A program made the translations under genes and the position numbers. From contig OZ025263.1 in NCBI GenBank assembly GCA_964019135.1, positions 22,195,639 through 22,259,638 on the forward strand: a stretch of DNA of 64,000 bases, written 5' to 3'. The notes below the pieces were generated by a model. That model was not told the origin of the DNA. It did not search any database and saw nothing but the letters and a program-made list of their open reading frames with translations. Source of the stretch: Arenicola marina. Taxonomy: Eukaryota; Annelida; Polychaeta; Arenicolidae. Positions 21,666-33,722 of this stretch are shown piece after piece. The stretch's first letter is position 1. Each line of letters starts with the position of its first letter.

Positions 21666-23769
21666 ACCGATCCACGTGCCGTGGCTCTCAGGTGGTTTAA
21701 GTGTTGGGACCAGGCCGGCTGCGCGGCTTGTGCGTGAACAATCGAGTGCGTCTGAAAATATTTTTTTTTTGCCTTGGTATAGGTATTGCTAATTATGAAA
21801 TCAAAGTCAAAGATAAGACATTGATCTCTCCATAATGCATGTGGTCCGTTCGATCAAACAGTTGTAAGCATTGTATTGTGAGGAATATCGTCGATGTTTA
21901 TTTCTGCGACAAACGGAAAACCATTATTCTCGCCTGCTCAGTCCATATAAGGACAGTTTTTTCGTAACCATAGATACCGCGCGCTTTAGGTTAATGATTA
22001 CTATTACGCAATACGTAGGGGAAACCCACTAGCACTAGCACATGTTGAACTGTTGCCGTCCCTTCGAGAATCAGTAGCCAATTTTTTGTCAGGCGTGATT
22101 TGAGTGAAGGCACTCATCCACCGGAAGGCACGCAGCACAGACCGTTAATGGTATAGCATTGACTTAGAGCATAAGTATACCTGTCTCGTGCGGTCCCCAT
22201 CAGATCTCGTAGTGACCGTGCAGCCCTATAGGGCTATAAAGTCTCGTTCGCCAAGACTTGCGGTTAATTTTTTGGGGGAACAAACAAACGAAGCATGTGT
22301 TCGGAATAACTTTAGCATCTCTGCGCACAGTGGTATCCTGACTATCTGTGACGTAGGCGTGACGTATTTTACGCAAAGACAAAGACAGGGAACCAGATTA
22401 CCTGCGCAAGAGCCAGGCGCCGAGGGGTGGGTGCATTGTGGAAGGCCTAGCGATATGACGAAGAAAATTTAAGAAATATACCTGCTCAGAACGGATAGAC
22501 GACATATTTTTCATTCGTTTGCGCCATCACAATGACGAAAATATGTTACAACGGGACAACACGGCTGAGAAACTAGTGTTTCTTTGCTTTTCCTAGGAAA
22601 CCGAGGCATTATGACGTCACACGGATACTCCCAAGGTGACAACGTTGGGGCAGCGCTTCAAACAGAAAACTTACAGAGAAACTTTGTCTTTTTTGCGTGA
22701 TCAAAAAGTTGTACGAAAGCATCCAATTGATCTTGTTGACCTTTACCATGTGGTTTAATGACGCATCAGTGTGATGTTACTCGCAATGCACATTTTGACA
22801 GCGGAATGGTTAAGTCGATGACTTGCTCTCGCAATGCGTGCCTCCAGTGACCGTGGAGGCACGTGGGACTCTGTGACGTCACTCGCTGTTCGGGGAACTG
22901 GCGAAAGCCCGGACGCAGAGCTAAATTTAGAACACTGATGTAATGCTGACGAGGTCGTTTTCCCGTTGACTGGACTCTGGTCTCCCGCAAATGCTCTCCG
23001 AACATTGAACATTCTAACCGGGATAATTACCTCTGTAACCCGAGCTGAACTTCGAATCATCGCACAATACATGACTGTATGCGGCGGACCAGATTTAATA
23101 TAGTAGAGGGGCCCACGTTGCGTCTTTCCTTGCAATTTTAAATAGCTTGTTTAGGTTAACTGTTACGGTTAGCTTGCTGTAAAAAATCTAGAATCAAGCC
23201 AAATGTTTGTGGAATGGGTGGGGGAGGACGGCTCTCCTAATCAAATTATTGAGGGGGCCAGTGCCCTCCACCCCCCCCCCCGGTTCCGTCGCATACGATG
23301 TTCTAACGTGTCATTTAATACCGCAGACGATGATGTTTTGACAGCTGTCTTGTCATTTGTACCAAGGTGAAGGTCAACCATCTGCCGTCTTATTGATTGA
23401 AATCTAGGTCATGTTGGAGACGTCTAAAGCGAAAATTGGCCGAGAGAACAGAGTCCAACTTCGCCTGTGTAGATGACGCCTTTGCGTGGGTATTTTATGG
23501 GGCGTTCTAAACTAGCGCTAACTGGCGAATGCTTTAGAGACTCAGCCGACAACCCGAGGAGACGCAACTCAAAACAATATCATAAAATGTTGACGAATTA
23601 ATTTGGAATGTGTTGAGCTTTTGTGACAAAAAAGAAACATGGCCAACTGCATTTTTCACTTAATCACTCGAAGGAAAGAACTTATACGGCTCTTGGTATT
23701 TTTCACCGGGCAGCTTGCGGACAGTTCTTAGACAAGATCATAATGCCATCGGTAAGAATACTTGAAATA
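21666..23769. other. Unique sequence, no gene recognised
   Basis: Several short frames, none with recognisable protein features. A C tract lies at 23271-23281. AT-poor patch near 22830-22990. The sequence CAGCCCTATAGGGCT at about 22219-22233 resembles back-to-back ends of the TA-flanked element at 35793-36583. Confidence 0.4.
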
Positions 23770-24352
23770 GGGTTGTACAGTCACTACGGGATCTTATCGA
23801 GACCCCACGAGGCAGACATACTTATGCTCTACCTCAATGCGTACCATCAAACGGCCTGTACGTGCTGCCTACCTTCCGGTTGTTTGCCTTCACTCGCCTC
23901 ACACAGAAGATCGGCTAAAGCTGTCCTTGGATGCACAACTAAGCACTGAAGTTCTGCGCATATCAGAATTATAACCATCCGAGTTTATTTATGTAATGTA
24001 TGAGCAGTTAGGCAGTTGATAAACCAGAATGCGGTTGCCCCATGAGTGACTCTCAGTGTCAGGCGATCTGATGTTTTACGCGGGGTTTCCCACTCGCATG
24101 TCTGCGCGCGTTATCTATGGTTACGTGACAACGCTCCTTATTTTGACTGACCAGGCGAGGAAAATGGTATTCCGTTTCTGCAGAAATGTAAACATCGATG
24201 AATTACCTCAAAATACAACGCTTCCAACAGTCTCATCGAACGGACCACATGCATTATGGAGAGATAAATGTCTTATCTTTAACTATATTGTGATTTCATA
24301 GTTAGCAATGCCTGGACCAAAGCAAACAAAAATAGTTTCACACCCATTCGAT
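23770..24352 (+). mobile_element. TA-flanked inverted-repeat element, 3'-truncated copy
   Basis: Homologous over about 580 bp to 35793-36400. The left end follows a TA at 23768-23769 and reads GGGTTGTACAGTCACTACGG. Shared landmarks include GCCTGTACGTGCTGCCTACC, CCTTCCGGTTGTTTGCC, ATGCATTATGG.GAGATAAATG and AATAGTTTCACACCCA. Homology stops near 24352, before the region that carries the right inverted repeat in the other copy. Short open frames kept in both copies are explained by recent common origin; I see no transposase. Confidence 0.8.
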
Positions 24353-24961
24353 ATCATAACGTGCTGTAATATCTCTATAAACGTTTTGTTAAATTATTTC
24401 CTTTACGTTTCTGATACCATATACCTTTAGTGGACTACCTCTGCACTCCCAGACTCCAGACAATCTGATTTTGAAATAATTTTATCGAGATTGGTCTCAG
24501 TCTCAGAACTCAGATCTCCAGTGTGACCGACGCGTGCCCCACGCCGCCCATCTTTGCGAAGAAACAAATGGTGTTTTTATGAAGCACCAACAGAAACATT
24601 TGTTCCGATGGGACAAGAACGACGCCAGTTCTGTGGCTCTACTGGTACAGCCACGTAATCTTTGTCCCTCCCAAAGTCTAAGTCGCGTTGTCCCTTTCAA
24701 GCAGCGCGCCTCACTAAATACAAAACCGTCACCACTTGATCTACGGTAAAGGGTGCGTCCTATTTGATGAGGGATAGAACCTCTACTCACTTTAGGCGGG
24801 AGGGAGGGAGGAGGGTGGGCGGGGGGGGGGGGCAATTAACATCCACAATGTTGCTGATGTATTATTGCAGGTTGATTCACCCGATAGAGCTGATCCATCA
24901 ATGTTAGAGCCTACGAATTTATTCCAGTAAATTGTAGGCGTGAGTCATACTTCAGCCATAC
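24353..24961. other. Unique sequence with poly-G tract
   Basis: No gene recognised. GGGAGGGAGGAGG followed by a run of G at 24795-24832. Confidence 0.45.
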
Positions 24962-25185
24962 TGAGGTGGGGCTGGCTTTATACTTCAGTGGGTGAGAGCG
25001 CTCGCTTTCAGTGATCACCTGGTCACCTGAAAGCCTATAACGGCACGTGGATCGGTGGTTCGCGCCCCGCTGTGGCCATGTCTGCGTGGATAAAGATACC
25101 ATGTCCTTCGTCACAAAGAGTAGGGAGTTACCCCGGGGGACATGGCTCTACTCTCCCTTCCTTCTCCCATTGACGCGATATGACC
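24962..25185 (+). mobile_element. tRNA-derived SINE, family B (copy 2)
   Basis: Box A is TACTTCAGTGGGTGAGAGCG at 24981-25000; box B is GGTTCGCGCCC at 25057-25067. The boxes are about 76 bp apart, longer than normal for a tRNA. The extra length is a hairpin-forming insert (CTTTCAG...TCACCTGAAAG, about 25004-25033). The body follows: GGATAAAGATACCATGTCC, TTCGTCACAAAGAGTAGGG, TTACCCC, ACATGGCTCTAC, CGCGATATGACCAAAAG. This is the best-preserved copy of the family here. Confidence 0.75.
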
Positions 25186-25918
25186 AAAAGTGGTTAAAGC
25201 GTCCCGAATATATACAACTATAGTGAGGCAATGGTTCACCTTTCCAAATAGCAAAACGACCGTGAACTGGACCTACTCTCACCCCACCCCGCTCACCGGC
25301 ACACCCTCACCTTCATTCCCCCATACCCCCTCATTACCCCTCTCCAAGCGCACTGAATACACGCGCAACGCATCAACAAACATACATAGCTTCCTTTTAC
25401 CCCTTTACTGCCAGATGCGTCCTTGATCGACGCTTCACAATGTGTTATTACATACTGTGTTCGACCAGGCGTGCAATAGACACATCACTTTGCCTCTGAT
25501 TGCCACGTTCATTGCCCATTAGCCCTGTGCGCGGCGCAATATACAGGCGCACCTTGCAATTAATACCCACACCGCACGAGCCATTGGCATCCGGTGTAAC
25601 GACGGGCGCTCCTTGTCCGGGTGACACGGATTGACAGAAAAGAAGCTCGTAGTTTTCCCGGTGGGCACAAACCCCCTTGTTGGTGGGGGGTAATACTCAG
25701 GCATTAATTCAATACGGAAGCTATTGAGCATCCTTGCCTGTAATGGCGGTCTACCATTGATTGCCGGCCACTCGCTCCGGCCGTCACTAATGGATATGGT
25801 CTTTGTGAACATCGTAAACTGTACTCTCAGCGCTACACTGTGCGACCCCAATATATCACCCTCTTACAGGGCGCCCGGGCCATCCGTCCCATCATGCATC
25901 TGCCGAGGGTCAACCCTT
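25186..25918. other. Unique sequence, no gene recognised
   Basis: C-rich, low-complexity coding potential around 25280-25350. A 110-codon minus frame (25519-25851) has no recognisable family. Confidence 0.4.
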
Positions 25919-26209
25919 CCGGTGTAGCATAATAACCTGTCCAGCGTGATCAAGTGCCGGCTGACGTGCGCGCATGCGCGGCGAATGGAGTTGCTATGTA
26001 AATAGCGCATTTATGTTAGGTTTATGGTTAGATTAGGATTCGGTTAGGACTAGGGTTAGGGCCAGGGTTAGGGCCAGGGTTAGGGCCAAGGTTAGGGTTA
26101 GGGTCAGGGTTAAGGTTAGCATTAGGGTTCTGGTTAGGGTTAGTGGCATGACAGAAGCGTGGACGGACAGGTTATCACGGCCGGACAAACGGTTAGTTTG
26201 CTACACCGG
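25919..26209. mobile_element. Small inverted-repeat element (MITE) with unexpanded 18-bp seed
   Basis: The ends are CCGGTGTAGCA (25919-25929) and TGCTACACCGG (26199-26209), perfect 11-bp inverted repeats. The outer palindromic CCGG could instead be a 4-bp target duplication around TGTAGCA...TGCTACA. Inside are an inverted copy of the 18-bp motif near the left end (ATAACCTGTCCAGCGTGAT), a GCGCATGCGC site at 25970-25979, TTAGGG-like repeats, and one and a half to two copies of GGACAGGTTATCACGGCC near the right end. No coding capacity. It is homologous to the left flank of the 16.1-19.0 kb array. Confidence 0.85.
26015..26150 (+). repeat. Degenerate telomere-like repeats inside the MITE
   Basis: GGTTAGGGCCAGGGTTAGGG and GGTTAGGGTTAGGGTCAGGG in tandem, interspersed with variants. 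Same position as 16206-16285 in the related element. Confidence 0.8.
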
Positions 26210-26344
26210 GTTGCCGCCGGCCGTGTGTCGCACTGGAATGATCGTCCCTGTGCGTTGATCTGTGGAAAATAGTGATCACCGTAAAACATAGTGACTAGAG
26301 TACACTGACTTCAGTAAAACAATACTGACTTCAGTCAAACTAGA

Positions 26345-26605
26345 GAGGGAATACCTTTCGATCTCCGCGATTGGCATCCAGGAATTCTTATAGATTCGCG
26401 ATCAGCTGTTGGTAATTTTGGGGGATCCTTATCCCTACAATTCCTGATTGAACGCGAACACCCTTTGCATATTTACAGCGATCCGTTATAGCAGTTTTTT
26501 TTCGCGCCCAGCTTTAAAATGTCGTAATCTTGGGGATTCGATATTGCTCGGCCTAACTCTTGGCGATTCGCGATTCAGAAAGGGTATAATGATCTACACA
26601 TAATG
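26345..26605 (+). repeat. Interspersed repeat C (copy 1)
   Basis: Aligns by eye with 32335-32600. Shared segments are CCGCGATTGGCA, CAGGAATTCTTA, ATTTTGGGGGATC, ACGCGAA/ACGCAAA, TTACAGCGATC/TTACCGCGATC, TTTTTTTTCGCGCCC, GATATTGCTC, CTTGG.GATTCGC and CATTCAG/GATTCAG. No termini or reading frame recognised, so the element type is unknown. Identity looks moderate, so the copies are old. Confidence 0.7.
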
Positions 26606-28354
26606 GATATCGTGCTAGGGCCTCTTCTCATAACCGACACGGATTATACAATACCATGAATTAGTTTTCCTTGTTTTCTTATTCTTACATTTAGTTTGAT
26701 ATTGTTTTCTTTTCGTATAATACTACGTTGAAGATAAATTAAATGCATTTTGCTGCATTTGAGCTTTGTTTTATTAAGTTTTCCTACCTATTGTGTATTG
26801 CTTTTATAGTGTAGTTCTTCGCGATTTATGCCTTTGACTGTCCTGTTTAGTTTCGATATATCTCCTTGTTCCTCCTCTTTTATCGCTTTTATTTCGGGTA
26901 TATTATTCTCTTGATGACTAAAGCTTTTTTTCGTTTGGTTCATTTCAATATTGCAGTTATCTTGTAGTTGTTTATCTGGAGGTAACCTCCTGGTACCTTG
27001 AGATCGTACAGCTATTTTCGTTTTATCTTCCATGATTACGTTTCAGTCGGGTAGTTCATTTATTGCGTGAATACGTTTGTTCTGCGTTTTCCTCTTTTCA
27101 AGAGGGGTTATAGTTTGTGATTAATATAGATATAACCTTCTACCTCATATGTATCTGACTTTCTGTTGAAGATAGCCAACAAAATACTGCTAGAGCACCA
27201 ACAATCTATGAAATAATACTTGATATAATGAACTGTTGATACCGCATGAGCACGCCCACATTATGCCATGTCGCCACGCACCACCGTTGGTGGAACCCCA
27301 GCGGCGATGCTATTAACTACCAATAGGAACGTTTTTCGCCTAAACAAGTACTTGAAGAATACACGGCAACTGCGATGAGAAAGATAGGGGCAAAGAACAG
27401 TTCGCGACGCACCGTTTGATCTCACCATAGTCGAGGGAATCAGATTCAAGGTGACATAATACCAAGGTTGTCTGCTTCGTGCTTGGTGCGTCAATAGTGA
27501 AAAGATTGAAATGCCGCCATAAATGAAGGTCAGGTGTATCAACTACTAACTTGATTTTTAGAAAATGTTAACTGGCAATTTAGGTTTGGCTTCATCTTAA
27601 GTGACCTTTTACGGCTTCCATAATGAGTATATATAGTATCAACAATAACGATCTGATTACCGTGGCAGGCATCTGATATTCTGTTATTTCCCTCTGCACA
27701 GTCGTGATAATGCGAACTCTGGCCAGTTGATCTGTATGAGTTTAAAGTCAATTTATAAATGTCGTGAAGTGACGTTTTGACCCATATTTTCCACGCATTT
27801 GTCGCCATCGTTCTGAAAATCACTGACGCGAGTAAGCAATATCGGGACATTTTAATGATACCGAACGATTGTACTGCAATGTTATGCCTCTTTATGATAC
27901 AAACAAATTAAACACAGACAACGAAATGATTTAGTTGCCGTGGCGTGCGCGTGGCCGGAGGAACTCATTCGGTATTGATAGTTAATTATGTAAAACATTA
28001 TTGCGTATATTTCATTTTGCAACAACAAAACGCCAAAAATCATATAAAATACTCGACTGAAAAGGATCAAACAGGTGGAATCTTAGATATTTATATAAAA
28101 AAATTACCACGATAATCAAAGGCATAAATCGCGGGATAGGACATTTTAAATAATAGTATAAGACAGTAAACTGAGGAAAACACAATTAATATATCTTCAA
28201 CATAGTAATATACGATAAAACAAACTAAACTAAAGCATGCGTGATGGGGACGAATTTTGATCTGCATGGAATAAGCAAGCAGAGACACTAGTATGAGGGG
28301 CCATTTGGGTCACATCGAAAGTTGGAACGCATTCAATATTGAACGCGGGATAGC
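26606..28354. other. AT-rich unique sequence
   Basis: No gene recognised with confidence. Small frames on the minus strand (27261-27542, 27539-27850) lack family features. Confidence 0.4.
26788..27033 (-). CDS. Small hydrophilic open frame, 81 codons, unknown
   Basis: Starts MEDKTKIAVRSQGTRRLPPD and is rich in Lys, Glu, Asn and Gln throughout, unlike the chance frames around it. The sequence lies in AT-rich DNA, with an AATAAA on the same strand a few tens of bases past the stop (complement of TTTATT at about 26769-26774). It could be the N-terminal part of a retrotransposon ORF1 or a decayed host exon. I recognise no family. Confidence 0.2.
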   Translation of the reverse strand: MEDKTKIAVRSQGTRRLPPDKQLQDNCNIEMNQTKKSFSHQENNIPEIKAIKEEEQGDISKLNRTVKGINREELHYKSNTQ

Positions 28355-28490
28355 CAGCTTACACGCGTGTCTAGGTTACGCCTGTAAGTGGCTGGTTTAC
28401 GCGCGTAACCATAAGTGACTGGGTTACGCCCGTAAGTGACTGGATTACGCGCGTAACCCAACCCGGTTACGCGCGTAAGCTGTACCCAAC
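28355..28490. repeat. Short palindromic repeats, GTTACGCGCGTAAC-like
   Basis: About five degenerate copies of a roughly 24-32-bp unit: TTACGC(G/C)(C/T)GTAA followed by GTGACTGG. The core TTACGCGCGTAA is a perfect palindrome and the CpG density is high. Confidence 0.8.
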
Positions 28491-31400
28491 AGGTAACGCT
28501 CCTGTTGACCAATCAAGCCCTTGCTTATTAAGAACAAATTAGATGGATTAAGAGAGAAAAAAACTAAAAAAATCTACCTAACTATGTGTGTCCCCCCCCC
28601 CCTCCCCTGACCCCCCGACCGCCGGGCCTTGAGACATCGACGTCACTTCGTCTTAAACAAGACAACGTCGATTTCAGTTGTCATATAACATGGATATATA
28701 TATATAGTCTATATATAGACTCAACAAACTGAAGTGGACGTCGTGTTGGCTAACGTGTCTCCTTGGTCGATGTCTATATGGTTCTAACGAACAGGCTGAT
28801 GGATATGCTAAACACAGCCGACAGTGTCTGCTGTTTTCGCCACTTATAATCCTATCAGGTGGCGACACTCACGAGAAGTCCGCACTTGAGACACCACTCG
28901 GCATTATGCTGATTTCACGGGAGCGAGGCTGTCTGGCAGCAATGGATTTACCCGGTTGCAACATTAAGCGAAGAATGATTACTGCGATCGAGGATTTCTT
29001 GCTAGTCTACAGCAGACATGTTTTTATCATTGGGCATCACTCCTTTTGTGTTTTTCCTCCAACCTAACGAAATATTCTATTCTGCGCCAGACTACAGCCC
29101 AACACATTTACAGATCTTCGCAGCCAGTGTAGTAATGCTTTTAAGTGGTAATTTTATAATTTTATAATCATATACGGGTGTAAACTTTCTATTTATACAG
29201 TAACCAAATGGTACCGACGCCAACAATGTGAAAACCACATGCACAGTTTGATAAACGGAGTCCTTACCGGTCAAGCGGAAGTTCCTTTAATTCTTGCACA
29301 TTACATTACATTTAGTGAGATAAGCATCAATATAAATAGGCTCTTAATTGCATTTCTATGTTAACGCTTCTGGAATAACCCAAGACTAGTTTTGGATCGT
29401 TAGTTTTATTTAGCGCAGATTAAAGTGCTCGTCCATGTTGGGAGCTTGACCCTGAGGCACACATCGCATTCCATTGGCGGCTTTGGGGGATTTGGCCAAG
29501 TGTCAATACTGGGGCAGTGATACGTGTGTGGGTGTGGGTGGGGGGGGGTGTATTATGTTTGTTGGCCGAGAGGGGGGTGTATGTCGGAGGGAAGGGGGGG
29601 GGTCGTGGATCCGTGCCCTGGGGGGAAACACGTTGGGACAGCGCATCAGGGAAAAGCCAATAACCCAGCTAGGAGATGCTGGTGTAGGTAATGAAATAAC
29701 GTACAAACACACGTATTGGCTGATTCGAATGCGTTTTTTTTTAATCAGATTGATTATTATTGTATACACGGATGCCTCAAGCTACGTGGTGATATACATA
29801 TGGATTTCGATGCTGAGATTATAGAAAGTATTCTTTAAATAAGTATTATCAGAGATTATGGAAAGTATTTGGTGTTATCACAAGTCTAGAATAAAGACTG
29901 CTGTCAACATACCTACTCGTCTGGTATATTTAACGTTTCCGATGTTCGATGGAAGAGAAAGGTAGATTGGAAAGGCCTTCATGGTTCCTTTCGTTCGCTT
30001 GGGACGAAAAGAATCCCTTTTCTGCAGGGCTAAGGATGAATGATTAATAAGCCATATGCCTTGATTGTATGGAATAGTTACATTGGTTAAGTGTTAGGTT
30101 GAATATGAATTTCAAAGATATGCCTGAACCGATTAAAATTGTAAATTAGCAGTTTGTTTGTGGTATGTCGTACAGTTAGGGATATTCCGACGGAAACAAA
30201 TAATGTCTTGGAATTATCATTATGGAAGACACATGTTTAAAAAAAAACCTAACTTATAAGACAATGCCTGACTTTTGTAAATAACGCAGTGAATGTAAAT
30301 GGAAGTACGTTAGGATGGGAAGGATTTGTTCCCGAGTACCACATAAAAATAAATTTTGTTGATTTTCTTAACTTTGTCCGACCGTGAAGAAATCATTGCG
30401 TGGTGATATGAGGCCGAAAACTATCAAAGGTTAATTGTCGTGGACAAAATCACTATTAGGATCAAAAAATAGTATTTGCAATTACAGTTGTAAAGCTACT
30501 GTAAGATGTTTAATTTATGGCATCAACAGCAAGGAAAAATAGACAAAGGCCTAAAATTAATATATGAAAGGAAAACAAGCGCAAATGCAAGAAAAGGAAT
30601 ATCTATGCGGAGGTAATAGAGACCCGCCCACGTAACATGGCAACGCAAATTGAAGGATTCTAGATGAGAAGCCAGCTGTTTCAGACCGTCGGCCGTAACG
30701 GAAACTCATTATTGCGTCCGTATTTGGCGGGAACATTCTGGGGGCGAGTAGGCCGCTAGATAACACGTGGTTAACGTGCAGTCTCCATAGCAACTACATC
30801 AAAGCGCGTGGTTAATGCGCTGTCTCCATGACGACTGAACGGTTTTTTCTAGAATTGAAAAGCAGCAGAGACGATACACGTGACTGGCGGCTTCAGCTGA
30901 GCCTCTGCGGGCCAACGGTTGCTATGTTCTGGAATTCACCACAAGGTCAAAGGGGGTGGGTAACCGATTGTTGGATGTCTACCATGTCCACCCACGGACC
31001 TGGAATACGGGAAGGAGGTGGGGGGGGGGGGGGCGGGCACATGCCTGTAGATGGCCCATGAGCCGGCCATTGTTAAGCCGCTTGTGGTCTAAGCCACATA
31101 TTGTAACCATGGTAAACATATGATTGCTCTTCTGTTGTATCATTGGAAAAATGTAGGTTATTTTCGACTTGACTTGAAGTTAGCTTGAAGTTATGAAGTT
31201 ATGAAGTTATATTATGTTGTCTTCTTATAATATATGTAAATAATATATATTATCTATATTACAATCTTATTATAACATGTTTAAAATGGCCTGGTGTGAG
31301 AACCCGTTGTCCAGTCGTGAAATGAATGGAAGACAAGCTTGGTGCTTCAAGCCAGCTTCGTGCTCACATGAGATAAACAAGGCCAAGCAACCTCGTTACA

Positions 31401-32334
31401 TACACGACGCCCAGGTAACCATTGCTATTAATTAAAGCTGCTTTTCGAGTTTCTCGCGCCAAAATCTAAGCGACATAGATATCACAATCTGCAGAAAACT
31501 CGATTGTTTCATTCTCTAAAATTCAGAAATATAATAAACATCGCCATTTCGGCTGTGATATGGCAAACGTTTCTATCCCGGGACACCGCAGAACTCTGTT
31601 GCGGCACTGCTATTTATATCAAAGCATCGCGAAGCCCACAAACTGATGACGTTTACCACTAAGTTGAACCTGCGGTTAATTGATATCACGGGCAAGGCTA
31701 AGATACTGCAATTTATGGCCAAAATGGGCTCGGAAGTCGTACTTTTTCGTTGCAACCCACTTTATGAACGCACATTTCCAGAGCCCCCCCCCCCCCCCCC
31801 TAGGTAGCAAGTTTTCAAATATCCGCTCTATCGGGGGTCTCTTTTTCATCACACATCTCCGCTCCCTCAGGCATTGAAGGGCGCCCACGGAACCCCCCCC
31901 CCCCCCGCCACCAGATGTGTATAACATTGCCCCTCCCCGGTACTAGGCCTAACACAGACATATAATGAATCCCTTCAAGTGTGTTGGCGGTACTATTAGC
32001 TGGAACAAGACGTTACAGTCGTTAAGACAGTTGGCAATCTGACGACAAGCGTCTGAATTAATCGCACTTGCATGGTCGCTGTTCAAACAATCTATTTTCC
32101 AATCTTGGCTAAAACACTCACTCACCAAACTCATGATTTTCACCGTCACTTCGCGTTCGACGGTAACAGTCTTTTCTTCAGGCTCTCGAACCCAATCTGT
32201 TGCGGTTGCTGCGTTGTGCAGGGCTTCTCGGTGGGCGATCTCGTCTGTACTACGCGTTGGACACGGCCGAAAGCTACGAGACTTTCAGCGAGAGTTTGTT
32301 CAATTGACCGCCAGGCAACGAGAAGACGAATGAA
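28491..32334. other. Unique sequence, no gene recognised
   Basis: Contains homopolymer tracts at 28590-28604 (C), 29539-29547 (G), 31020-31033 (G), 31785-31800 (C) and 31892-31906 (C); a TA-rich palindrome near 28690-28720; and GAAGTTAT repeats at 31190-31212. No frame above about 116 codons and none with family features. Confidence 0.45.
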
Positions 32335-32600
32335 AATCCAGGGGAGGAAATACTTTTTCCGTTATCCGCGATTGGCAGGAATTCTTAGAGGTTCGCAATT
32401 AGCTGATTCGAGCAATTTTGGGGGATCGTTAGCCGTACAACACCTGGTTTAACGCAAAGACCCTGTCCCTATTTACCGCGATCAGTTATGGCAATCTGTG
32501 AATTCCTCGATATTCACGATAAGGTGTTTTTTTTCGCGCCCGTTCTTAAACATTCGATATTGCTCTCCCTAATTCTTGGGGATTCGCCATTCAGGTACAC
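32335..32600 (+). repeat. Interspersed repeat C (copy 2)
   Basis: Same landmarks in the same order as 26345-26605, including the eight-T run before CGCGCCC. Confidence 0.7.
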
Positions 32601-32959
32601 CCACCCCCCTCCCCCCAACATCCGGGTCTCTGGGAGTTGCACGATTATCCAATAGATCCATAAGCGGCTCCGCTATGCAATATGCCAAGACAATCCCCCC
32701 CACCCCACACCCAACCTCCCTCCGCCCTCCATCCTACCCCACCTCCCTGCCAACGCCAGATGGCGACTAACATACGGCCATTCTTTAGGCAATATCGGAA
32801 AATTGCCGCACACACATGCTGCTGGCAGATATATAGACACTCTATGTCACGAGCTCTACCCTTTCCCTATTCCCTATTGTCTGTGCGAGTTATGCAAATC
32901 TAACGCCTCCCCCTCCCCCTCCCCCTCCACCTTCCCCTCCCCCTCCCCCTCCCCTGCCC
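32601..32959. other. C-rich low complexity with (CCCTCC)n microsatellite
   Basis: CCCTCC-type microsatellite at about 32905-32960; C tracts near 32692. No gene seen. Confidence 0.6.
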
Positions 32960-33066
32960 CCCCCCCTCGCCCTCCCCACCTCATCCATCAAGCATACGGC
33001 TACCATACTTACATTCTAGACATACGTTTCTGCTACGGAACACCTTGTTGGCGATGCAAAATAGGA
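32960..33066 (+). repeat. Local duplication, copy 1
   Basis: Shares with 33610-33722 the segments CCTCCCCACCTCA, CATACGGC.ACCA, TTACATTCT, TTTCTGCTACGGAAC.CCTT and GTTGGCGATGCAA. The copies are about 650 bp apart. Confidence 0.75.
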
Positions 33067-33609
33067 AGTGGTTGTGGTTTATTTGGTCTTGAAGGCATCC
33101 AGGCCCAAGTGACACAACTGATAAACATACAGCTTGCCTTGCGCGCAGAATTTTGAAGAACATACATTTAGGTGGTGAAACAGAGACGATCTTCAATAAG
33201 ATATATTATACACATTGCCAAATTTCTCGGGGTCGTTACATCATTATTAGATATCAGAGTCCGAAAAAGATCAAATGTTGGGGGGGAGGGGGGTTCTAAA
33301 ACATAGAATCAATATATATTTTACGAATATCAACGAACTTGCATGGTAAAATACAATAAAACATAAAAGTTATCGTCTACAACGGTAAAACCGATTCCCA
33401 GACAGTGGGTGCAAAATCTTATCTTCTAGTAGAGTGTCATCGCGACACCCAAACTCGATATAAAGTTAATGTTCAGAAGAGCGGAATCGACAAAGTGCCT
33501 TTCGCAGCTTAACAATATTAACTTTACACAAATATGATTCAAGCTGAAGGCTATCTTTCAAGGTACAGTACACGCTTAAGCGACTCTGGTTTCGTGCCTG
33601 CATAGATCA
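33067..33609. other. Spacer between duplicated segments, nothing recognised
   Basis: AT-rich with a G tract at 33280-33293. No gene seen. Confidence 0.4.
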
Positions 33610-33722
33610 TTCGGCCCTCCCCTTCCCCACCTCAACTCATAAACCATACGGCGACCAGATTTACATTCTGAACACAGGTTTCTGCTACGGAACGCCTTGT
33701 TGGCGATGCAACAAAGGACGTA
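33610..33722 (+). repeat. Local duplication, copy 2
   Basis: Second copy of the segment at 32960-33066, about 85 percent identical by eye. Confidence 0.75.

Noticed and set aside
22219..22233. Excision footprint of the TA-flanked element (CAGCCCTATAGGGCT)
   Set aside because: The match to the element ends is only seven to eight bases on each side and could be chance.
16206..26150. True telomere or chromosome-end sequence
   Set aside because: The TTAGGG-like blocks are short, degenerate and located at the same place within two copies of a mobile element.
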